This document shows, in pieces, positions 28,847 to 35,623 of a stretch of DNA of 35,623 nt. Position 1 is the first letter of the stretch. Every line of letters starts with the position of its first letter. Source of the DNA: an uncultured beta proteobacterium (GTDB taxonomy: Bacteria > Pseudomonadota > Gammaproteobacteria > Burkholderiales > Burkholderiaceae_C); assembly GCA_903914175.1 (NCBI GenBank), contig CAIWNX010000031.1, positions 1 through 35,623 of the forward strand, read 5' to 3'. Both the position numbers and the translations under genes were made by a program. Below the pieces are notes generated by a model that worked only from the letters and a program-made list of their open reading frames with translations, ran no database searches and had not been told where the DNA came from.

Positions 28847-29686
28847 ATGCCAACAGCCCTGATCGCCGATGACGAACGCCTGATGCGTGAGCAGTTGCGC
28901 GCGCGCCTGACCGAGGTCTGGCCCGAACTCCAGATCGTGGCCGAAGCGCGCAATGGGCAAGAGGCCGTTGACTTGACTGAACAACATCATCCGGATGTGG
29001 TGTTTCTCGACATCCGGATGCCGGTGCTCACCGGCGTCGATGCCGCACGGCAAATCGCGCAGTTGCCCACACACGATGAGGCCGACGGTTGGCCCGGTTG
29101 CGAGATTGTCTTCATCACTGCCTACGACCAGTATGCCGTGCAGGCCTTCGAGCAGGGCGTGGTCGACTATGTGCTCAAGCCGGCCGAGCGCGAACGATTG
29201 AAACTCACGGTTGAGCGCGTGCGCCAGCGCATGAGCGAACGCGCGCAGCACGAGGCCGATGCAGTCGGTGCCGTGCCTGCTGCGCCACTTGCAGCGCATA
29301 CGCCGGCGATGCAGCAGCTGCTGCAACAGCTGGCAGCGCAAGTCAATCCGCAACGTCCAGCGCCACTGAAATGGATCCAGGCCACGGTGCGCCAGACGAT
29401 CCAGATGATTGCGGTTGAAGATGTGCTGTTCTTCATTTCCGACGAGAAGTACACCCGGGTCCAGACCGCCAGCATGGAAGCCCTGATTCGCAAGCCGATC
29501 AAGGAGCTGGTGGAAGAAATTGACATGAACCTGTTCTGGCAAATCCATCGCTCGACTCTGGTCAACATCAAGGCCATTGCCGGCGTCAGCCGGGACGAGC
29601 GCGGAAGGCAGTTGGTCAGCGTGCGTGGCCACCCGGAGAAACTCGAAGTCAGCCGCAGTTATGCGGGTCTGTTCAAAGGCATGTAA
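28847..29686 (+). CDS. LytTR-family response regulator (AlgR-like)
   Basis: This 279-residue regulator is the partner of the preceding kinase, only 1 bp away with GGAGG before the ATG. The receiver domain (1-125) has D9-D10-E11 (IADDERLMREQL), phosphoacceptor Asp 55 (VVFLDIRMPVLTG), FITAYDQYAVQAFEQGVVDYVL and Lys 111. A linker rich in Ala and Gln (about 135-175) leads to a LytTR DNA-binding domain (about 180-279) with VEDVLFFISDEKYTRVQT, FWQIHRSTLVNIKAI and a terminal RSYAGLFKGM. LytTR proteins such as AlgR bind direct repeats near promoters and often control surface structures or metabolite uptake. The target here is unknown; the TRAP operon and the oxidoreductase operon are the closest candidates. 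Confidence 0.93.
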   Translation: MPTALIADDERLMREQLRARLTEVWPELQIVAEARNGQEAVDLTEQHHPDVVFLDIRMPVLTGVDAARQIAQLPTHDEADGWPGCEIVFITAYDQYAVQAFEQGVVDYVLKPAERERLKLTVERVRQRMSERAQHEADAVGAVPAAPLAAHTPAMQQLLQQLAAQVNPQRPAPLKWIQATVRQTIQMIAVEDVLFFISDEKYTRVQTASMEALIRKPIKELVEEIDMNLFWQIHRSTLVNIKAIAGVSRDERGRQLVSVRGHPEKLEVSRSYAGLFKGM

Positions 29687-29705
29687 ACGCCTATCCGGTG
29701 CTTGA

Positions 29706-29719
29706 TTGATACACATCAA
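29706..29719 (+). promoter_or_regulatory. FNR/CRP-family binding site (FNR box)
   Basis: TTGATACACATCAA is an exact match to the FNR consensus TTGAT-N4-ATCAA. It lies 217 bp before the oxidoreductase start codon. A weak -10 candidate, TACTAT at 29760-29765, would place the centre of the box near -60, close to the usual class I distance. This predicts induction at low oxygen. The consensus is shared by FNR, ANR and some Dnr-type regulators, so which protein binds cannot be told. Confidence 0.75.
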
Positions 29720-29922
29720 TAGATAGCGCAAGCGGGGGTGACTTATCACATGGTGGTGCTACTATTCATTCACCAAAATATTCGAGAGACATAAATCTCG
29801 TTTGCCCATTTGGGGTGAGTGTTATCCCGCTTACCTGTCTGTGGCCGGAGCGTGTTCGACCAAGCTGTGAGTTCATCCAGGGTGGGCCTTGAGATCAACC
29901 GATTACTCATGGACGCAGCACG

Positions 29923-32900
29923 ATGAAAACCAAGACAGTCAAATTCCCCGGCATCCCCAACGTCATTCACGGCAACGGCGCAGTCGCCTATGTCATGAAC
30001 AATGTCTGCGGAGGCGTCATCGGGTACCCGATTACACCCTCGACCGAGATCGCCGAAATCTACGAAGCCTTCCGGGCTGAAGGTGGCATCAATGTCTGGG
30101 GCAAGCACCCGTTCTTCTTCGGACCCGAAGGCGAGCACTCGGCGCAGAGCGGTGCGCTCGGCGCAGCGCTGACCGGCGGCCAGTTCATCTCCAACGCTTC
30201 GTCGAGTCAGGGCATTTTGTATGCGCTCGAATCGCATTACGTCACCGTTGGCAAGAAGGTCGGCGGCTTTGTGCTGCAGGTTGCTGCGCGCGTGGTCTCC
30301 AAACATTCGCTCAACGTGATGGCCGGGCATGACGATGTCTATGCGCTGATGTCGTCGGGCTACACCATTCTGTTCGGCGCCAACCCGCAGGAGGCCGCTG
30401 ACCTGGCCGCGATCTCGTACCGAGTCGCGTCGCTCTCGCTGATCCCGGTGGCCAACGCCATGGACGGTTTTGCCACCAGCCACATGCTCAGTGAAGCGCT
30501 GATGCCCGAGCCCGAAATGCTGGCCGAGTTTCTGGGCGACCCGGCCGGTCGCATCAAGGCGCCGACGCTGGCGCAGGAGATGCTCTACGGTGCCAAGGGT
30601 CGTGTTGTTCAGTTGCAGCAATACCTGGCGCGCCAGCAAGCCAATCTGACGTCTGATCAACTGGGCAAACTGCAAGCCTTTCTCGACAAGAACGTCGCCA
30701 AGGTCGAGGCCGACAACGCCGGCAAACTGGTGGCCAAAACACTTGGCTGGCTGCCCGACGAGTTGCACGCACCATGGCAACGCCAGTGGCTCAACGCTTT
30801 CGAGAAGGGCACGCGCCAACTGGTGCCGGCGCTGGTCGATGTGAACAACCCGGGTCTCACCGGCGCGGTGCAGAACCAGCCCGATTTTCAAGCCGGTGCG
30901 GTTGACCACCGCACCCATTTTGCGAGTGCTGTGCCGGCCTTCGTGCGCCAGGCGATGGACGAATATGCCGCACTCACCGGGCGCCAGTACCAGCCGGTGC
31001 AGACCTTCATGTGCGATGACGCCGAGACCGTGATGGTCGGCCTGGGCTCGGTCACGGATGACGTCGAAGCCGTGGTGAGCTACCTGCGCGGCCAGGGCAA
31101 AAAAGTGGGCCTGGTGGCGATCAAGCAGTTGCAGCCGTTCCCGGAAGCTGACCTGGTAGCCGCGCTCAAAGGCAAGAAAGCGGTAACGGTGCTGGAGCGT
31201 TCTGATCAGACCGTGCTGACCAGTCTGGTGACGCAGGCGCTGTTCAAGGCGCGTGAGAATGTCAAAAAGGTTCGTCATGCCGGTATTCCGGCCCTGAAAG
31301 ACAGCCCGCTGCTGACCACCGCCATCTTCGGCCTGGGTGGGCACGACCTGCAACCGCGTCACCTGATAGCGGCCTTCAAGAATATGGAAGACGGCAAACT
31401 GGTGCCGCTGATTTATCTGGGTTCGCAGTTCTTCTCGGACAGCGCGACACCGCGCGTGGCCGAACTGCTGCAGCGCCTCAAGGCCGCTTACCCCGAGACC
31501 GAACCGATGGCCTTGCAGACGCTGGCCAATCCGAAGCTGCTGCCCGATGCGGGCTTTCGCGTGCGCTTCCATTCGATCGGCGGTTACGGCACGATTGCCT
31601 CGGGCAAACTGCTGACTGACATCCTGGCCGGCGTGCTCAGCATGCATTCCAAGTCGGCGCCGAAGTACGGTTCCGAAAAGAGCGGGGCACCGACCAACTA
31701 CTACATCACGCTGAGCCCGGAGCCGGTCAAGATTACCAACGCCGAGTTGGAAGACGTTGAGGTTGTGGTTGCACCGGATCACAAAGTTTTCAGCCACACC
31801 AATCCGTTGCTCGGGCTGGTGGCAGGCGGCACCTTCATCCTGCAATCGAATGCCAGCGCTGAAGAGGTCTGGCAGGAGTTGCCGGCCAAGGCGCGCCAGA
31901 CCATTCGCGCGCAGAAGATCCGCTTCCTGATCGTCGATGCCTTTGCCGTTGCCAAGAAGCACGCGCCTACGCCGGAACTGGCCACACGCATGATGGGCAT
32001 CGCCTTCATCGGCGCCGTCGCCGGGCACGTGCCGCAGGTTTCGGCCGGCGCCAGCGAAGAAGCGATTCTGGAAAAAGTGCGCCAACAGATTGACAAGAAA
32101 TTCGGTGGCAAGGGCGGCGCCGTGACCGATGGCAATATGGCCGTGATCCGCGAAGGCATCGAAGCCACGCAGAAGGTTGATTACGAATCGAAGGCCTTTG
32201 TCCTGATGGACGCGAAACCGGCACCGATCCAGATCTACAGTGCCGCGCTTTCGGCAAACCAATGTCAAAGCGCAGGCCCGTCGGGTTGCGCCGGCATGTT
32301 CGATGCGCAGTACTACGAAGACATGGTTTTGAAGCCGTTCCGCGATGGCAGCATTGGCGAGGCACCGGTGCTTCCCGGTACCGGTTTGTTCATGCCCGCT
32401 GGCAGTGCCGGCGCCAAAGACAAGGGCTTGTTCCGCCGCACCGTTCCCGAGTTCAAGGCCGATTTGTGCACCGGCTGCATGGAGTGCGCGCTGGTTTGCC
32501 CGGACGCCGCCATTCCCAACGTGGTGCATGAGATTCACGAACTGCTGCTGGGCGGCATCAAGCAACTCGACATCACGCCAGCGCAGGCCGAGGCCATGCG
32601 CGGCCATGTCTTTGGATTGGCCGAAGCGGTGCGCGAAGCTTATCGCCAGAGCAAGGATGCACGCCCCTTCCACGAACTGGTGGCTGACGCCGCAAGCCAT
32701 CTGGAAACCGACAACGTCGCGCTGCTGCGCCATTTCAACAAGTTGATTGAAGTGCTCGCGGTCTATCCGGTAGCGCGCACACGGCCCTTCTTCGACGCCA
32801 TGGAAAAGGCCAGGGCCGGCAGCGGCGGACTGTTCGCCGTCAACGTCGATCCCTGGAAGTGCACGGGTTGCCTGGAGTGCATCGAGGTTTGCGGTCCCGC

Positions 32901-34905
32901 TGCGCTGGTGGCGCGCGAGCAGGACGCCGTTGTGCTGCAAACGCTGCAAGCGAAGTTTGATTTCATGGGCAAACTGCCCAATACGCCGGCGCGTTTTGTC
33001 GATGACGCGATCAAGCCCGAAGGCGAAGTCAAGCGCCTGCTGCTTGACCGCGCCAACTACTATTCCACCACCGGTGGTCACGGTGCCTGCCGTGGTTGCG
33101 GCGAGGTCACGGCGATCCGCCTGGTCATGGCCAGCAACCACGCCATCACGGCTAAGCGCCAGCACGATCATGTACGCGAACTGGAGAAAATGATTGCCGA
33201 TCTGGGCGCCAAGCAGGCGGCACTGACCGGTGATGCCCAGCGCCAGCAACGCATTGGCGCGCTGATCAGCACGCTGGAGAAGCGCCTCTATCTGTTCGAG
33301 AGCGGACCCAGCGGCAACGGACCGGCCGGCGCTGTCGTCGCCAACTCCACCGGTTGCAGCAGCGTTTACGCTTCCACCTTCCCGTACAACTGCTACAACG
33401 ACCCTTGGGTCAACAGCCTGTTCCAGGATGCGCAGCCGTTGGCCAAAGGTATCTTTGAAGGGATCGCGGCGCAAACGGTTGCCGATGTCAAGGCGCAGCG
33501 CCTGGCGCGGCTGGAACTCGCTGACGCCTATGACGCCAAGGTTCACGATCAGGATCTGCGCATGCTGTCGTGGGAGCAGTTCAGCGTGACTGAGTTGGGC
33601 CTGATGCCCACCGTGATCACGGTCGGCGGTGACGGCGCCACCTATGACATCGGCTTTGGCGCGCTGTCGCGCATTCTGATGAGCGGCACGCCGCTCAAGG
33701 TGCTGGTGCTCAACACCGGGGCCTATTCCAACACCGGCGGCCAGGCCTCGACTTCGAGCTTCATCGGCCAGGACTCGGACCTGGCGCGCTTTGGCAGCAG
33801 TGCCAGCGGCAAGCACGAGTCGCGCAAGGAACTCGGTTTGATCGCGGCTTTCCATTCCAATGTTTTCGTCTGCGCCACCAGCACCTCGCTGCAGGGGCAC
33901 TTCCTGAAGAACACGATGGAATGCCTGAACTACACCGATGGCCCGGCGCTGCTCGACGTTTACACGCCGTGCCAGGGCGAGCATGGCATTGGGGACGCCG
34001 CATCGTCCGAGCGCTCGCGCCTGGCGGTGCAGAGTCGCATGAACCCGGTGTTTGTGCACGACCCGCGTCGCGGCACGACGCTGCACGACTGGTTCTCGCT
34101 CGAAGGCAACCCCGACATCGAGAAGACCTGGGCCAGCAGCACGCTCGAATACATCGACGACGCCGGCCAGATCAAACTGCTCAGCACGGCGCTGACGCCA
34201 GCGCACTTTGCCCTGGGTGAAATCCGCTTCAAGAAGCAATTCCACAAGCTGCCCGCTGACGATGTCAATGCGCTACCGGTGGAAGACTTTGTTGAATTGC
34301 CCAAGGCCGAGCGCGCCGGCAGGACCGCCTTCATCTGGTCTACCGATGCCAAGAAACGCCTGCAAAAAATTGCGGTCGGTGAGGCCATCGTGGCGCTGGT
34401 TGAAGAGCGCCGCAAGTACTGGCATCTGCTGCAGTACCTCGACGGTCAGCACGTGGCCAAGCTCGACGAAGACCATCGCCAGGGCATGCAGGCACTGCAG
34501 GCGCAGTACCTCGAATCCGTCACGCAGCGCGATACCTCGCTCGACTCCTTTGCCCGCGCCATGTCGGAGCTTGCCGCTTCGAGTAAGGCACCGGTCGGCG
34601 CAGCGCGCGTGATCCCGATCACCGCCGTTGCCGGCAGCCCGGCCGCAGCAGCCGGCGCCGCGACCGCGGTAGCCGATGCGCTGGTCACCTATGACGTGGC
34701 CGATCAAGTCAAGTGCACGGACTGCAAGACCTGCTATCAGGACTTGCCCGAGTTGTTCGAGAAGACGCGCATCGTGGTCGATGGCGTTTCGCGTGATGTG
34801 GCGCAGATGATTCCGGGTGCGCTCGACAAGGTCAAGGTCACGCCCGAACTCAAGGCCCGCATCAAGCGGGTGTCGGCCAACTGCGACGCGGAGATCATTC
34901 GATGA
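29923..34905 (+). CDS. Extended pyruvate/2-oxoacid:ferredoxin (flavodoxin) oxidoreductase
   Basis: This 1660-residue single-chain enzyme is much longer than classical NifJ-type enzymes (about 1200). It should oxidatively decarboxylate a 2-oxoacid, probably pyruvate, to the acyl-CoA, giving electrons to ferredoxin or flavodoxin. Domains in order: alpha/pyrimidine domain with YPITPS (35-40) and Arg 123; domain II (about 360-430); gamma domain with GGYG at 553-556; two 4Fe-4S clusters, C849/852/855/859 and C980/983/986/990; then the TPP domain with GACRGCGE (Cys 1056 and 1059), GDG with Asp 1237, and NTGAYSNTGGQ from 1264. A charged coiled-coil-like insert lies at about 1070-1120. The C-terminal 360 residues end in a ferredoxin-like CxxCxxC (1598, 1601, 1604) with Cys 1654. 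The substrate is inferred. The ATG at 29923 fits the domain start; its ribosome-binding site is weak. Confidence 0.88.
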   Translation: MKTKTVKFPGIPNVIHGNGAVAYVMNNVCGGVIGYPITPSTEIAEIYEAFRAEGGINVWGKHPFFFGPEGEHSAQSGALGAALTGGQFISNASSSQGILYALESHYVTVGKKVGGFVLQVAARVVSKHSLNVMAGHDDVYALMSSGYTILFGANPQEAADLAAISYRVASLSLIPVANAMDGFATSHMLSEALMPEPEMLAEFLGDPAGRIKAPTLAQEMLYGAKGRVVQLQQYLARQQANLTSDQLGKLQAFLDKNVAKVEADNAGKLVAKTLGWLPDELHAPWQRQWLNAFEKGTRQLVPALVDVNNPGLTGAVQNQPDFQAGAVDHRTHFASAVPAFVRQAMDEYAALTGRQYQPVQTFMCDDAETVMVGLGSVTDDVEAVVSYLRGQGKKVGLVAIKQLQPFPEADLVAALKGKKAVTVLERSDQTVLTSLVTQALFKARENVKKVRHAGIPALKDSPLLTTAIFGLGGHDLQPRHLIAAFKNMEDGKLVPLIYLGSQFFSDSATPRVAELLQRLKAAYPETEPMALQTLANPKLLPDAGFRVRFHSIGGYGTIASGKLLTDILAGVLSMHSKSAPKYGSEKSGAPTNYYITLSPEPVKITNAELEDVEVVVAPDHKVFSHTNPLLGLVAGGTFILQSNASAEEVWQELPAKARQTIRAQKIRFLIVDAFAVAKKHAPTPELATRMMGIAFIGAVAGHVPQVSAGASEEAILEKVRQQIDKKFGGKGGAVTDGNMAVIREGIEATQKVDYESKAFVLMDAKPAPIQIYSAALSANQCQSAGPSGCAGMFDAQYYEDMVLKPFRDGSIGEAPVLPGTGLFMPAGSAGAKDKGLFRRTVPEFKADLCTGCMECALVCPDAAIPNVVHEIHELLLGGIKQLDITPAQAEAMRGHVFGLAEAVREAYRQSKDARPFHELVADAASHLETDNVALLRHFNKLIEVLAVYPVARTRPFFDAMEKARAGSGGLFAVNVDPWKCTGCLECIEVCGPAALVAREQDAVVLQTLQAKFDFMGKLPNTPARFVDDAIKPEGEVKRLLLDRANYYSTTGGHGACRGCGEVTAIRLVMASNHAITAKRQHDHVRELEKMIADLGAKQAALTGDAQRQQRIGALISTLEKRLYLFESGPSGNGPAGAVVANSTGCSSVYASTFPYNCYNDPWVNSLFQDAQPLAKGIFEGIAAQTVADVKAQRLARLELADAYDAKVHDQDLRMLSWEQFSVTELGLMPTVITVGGDGATYDIGFGALSRILMSGTPLKVLVLNTGAYSNTGGQASTSSFIGQDSDLARFGSSASGKHESRKELGLIAAFHSNVFVCATSTSLQGHFLKNTMECLNYTDGPALLDVYTPCQGEHGIGDAASSERSRLAVQSRMNPVFVHDPRRGTTLHDWFSLEGNPDIEKTWASSTLEYIDDAGQIKLLSTALTPAHFALGEIRFKKQFHKLPADDVNALPVEDFVELPKAERAGRTAFIWSTDAKKRLQKIAVGEAIVALVEERRKYWHLLQYLDGQHVAKLDEDHRQGMQALQAQYLESVTQRDTSLDSFARAMSELAASSKAPVGAARVIPITAVAGSPAAAAGAATAVADALVTYDVADQVKCTDCKTCYQDLPELFEKTRIVVDGVSRDVAQMIPGALDKVKVTPELKARIKRVSANCDAEIIR

Positions 34906-35623
34906 GCAGCATCAACCCATCCGCCGCCGGCGGCGACGAACTCAACCGCTATCTGAGTGCCAGCAGCACGCTGGAGGCAACGCGCACGCAACTCGAAGCG
35001 CTGGAACAGACCGAGGCCGTGGAGGCTTTTCACAGCCAGCTGGCGCTGTTGCGCCGACGCCTGCTCAATGAGCCGCAGGCCTTTCGCGACATGTTCATTG
35101 CCGATGGCAGCAATGCCATGGTCTGGGAGTTCAAGCAGGACGAATTGAGCGCTGAGTTCACCCGCACCTTCTGGAGCCTGCTGCTGCGCGACGATGACAC
35201 CTCAAAGGTGCTGATGCGCTTTGTCTGGAACGTGCCGCTCGGGCTCAAGCGCAAGTTTGTACGCGCCATCGACAACCACCTGTCGGACCGCTACCCGATG
35301 TTCAAGGGCTTGTCGCAAGGCTGGCCGGCTGACAACGCGATCCCGCCTTACATGCGCGACGCGGTCGAGCGCTCCAAAGACTTTGGCCTGGTGAATCAGG
35401 GCTACCTCGGCTACATGAACCTGGGCTACAACGCGCGCGAGGTCGAACTCCTGGTCTGGCTGGAAGCGCTGCGCGACAAGCAGTGCGAAGACAAGCCCTG
35501 CGAAATCGGCGTGCACGTGGCCGGCAAGTTCGAGCCCAAGGGTGGCTGCCCGGTCAAGATTCATATTCCGGAGATGCTCGAACTGCTGGGCACCGGGCGC
35601 TTCCGCGAAGCGATGGAGCTGAT
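34902..35623 (+). CDS. FAD-dependent oxidoreductase, GltD-like (partial, runs off the window)
   Basis: This open frame begins at ATG 34902, overlapping the stop of the oxidoreductase (ATGA), and is still open at the window end after 240 residues. The first 170 residues form a domain I do not recognise (MFIADGSNAMVWEFKQDEL, FVWNVPLGLKRKFVRAIDNH, LVNQGYLGYMNLGYNAREV). From about 190 the sequence becomes Cys-containing and matches the N-terminal Fe-S region of glutamate synthase small-subunit/dihydropyrimidine dehydrogenase-type flavoproteins: QCEDKPCEIG, then GGCPVKIHIPEMLELLGTGRFREAMEL. These proteins use FAD and NAD(P)H with Fe-S clusters. Translational coupling suggests it exchanges electrons between the oxidoreductase and NAD(P). 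FAD and NAD sites would lie beyond the window and were not seen. Confidence 0.75.
   Translation, partial: MSSINPSAAGGDELNRYLSASSTLEATRTQLEALEQTEAVEAFHSQLALLRRRLLNEPQAFRDMFIADGSNAMVWEFKQDELSAEFTRTFWSLLLRDDDTSKVLMRFVWNVPLGLKRKFVRAIDNHLSDRYPMFKGLSQGWPADNAIPPYMRDAVERSKDFGLVNQGYLGYMNLGYNAREVELLVWLEALRDKQCEDKPCEIGVHVAGKFEPKGGCPVKIHIPEMLELLGTGRFREAMEL

Noticed and set aside
29783-29800. CGAGA/TCTCG hairpin as a terminator or riboswitch part
   Set aside because: The stem is only 5 bp with an 8-bp loop and no U-tract; it may be chance.
29770-34245. A 1491-codon open frame on the minus strand
   Set aside because: It lies wholly opposite the 2-oxoacid oxidoreductase gene, has no recognisable domain and has a His/Arg/Gln-rich composition typical of the antisense of a GC-rich gene.

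Overview
The window looks like a chromosomal segment from a betaproteobacterium, probably Burkholderiales (Comamonadaceae-like). I infer this from the GC-rich, uniform codon use, the TRAP transporter and AlgZ/AlgR-type genes, the two-partner-secretion adhesin, and dispersed hairpin doublets of the TTGTCATCCCGGG...CCCGCAATGACAA type. The genus cannot be fixed from the sequence alone. I see no rRNA, tRNA or CRISPR array.

Region 1 (about 100-23,470) is a regulated giant-adhesin locus. It starts with a membrane sensor kinase and an overlapping OmpR-type response regulator. A BrnT/BrnA toxin-antitoxin pair follows on the opposite strand, then a cluster of palindromic repeats and a 10-bp-phased direct repeat. 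A second OmpR-type regulator, paralogous to the first, has lost its phosphoacceptor aspartate. It overlaps the gene for a TpsB outer-membrane transporter, and the TpsA exoprotein gene follows 26 bp later. TpsA is built from an ESPR signal peptide, a TPS domain, a glycine-rich domain, four PATR repeats, about 29 YDG/MBG modules, a Ser/Thr/Pro-rich stalk and a terminal Ig/cadherin-like domain. The gene is split by a 1572-bp IS1182-family insertion sequence with 4-bp CTAG target duplications. Removing the IS and one CTAG restores a single 5118-codon reading frame, so the insertion appears recent. Similar hairpin composites lie on both sides of the regulator-tpsB-tpsA block.

Region 2 (about 23,470-29,690) is ordinary accessory metabolism and regulation. 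It holds a DUF1330 protein, a tripartite TRAP transporter (dctP-dctQ-dctM), a small BamE-like lipoprotein on the opposite strand, and a LytS/AlgZ-type histidine kinase followed after 1 bp by a LytTR response regulator.

Region 3 (about 29,690 to the end) is an anaerobic redox operon. A perfect FNR-type box (TTGAT-ACAC-ATCAA) precedes an unusually long, 1660-residue pyruvate/2-oxoacid:ferredoxin oxidoreductase that carries its own C-terminal ferredoxin-like domain. Its stop codon overlaps the start of a flavoprotein of the glutamate-synthase small-subunit type, which runs off the window. The likely flow is 2-oxoacid to Fe-S clusters to FAD and NAD(P)(H) under low oxygen.
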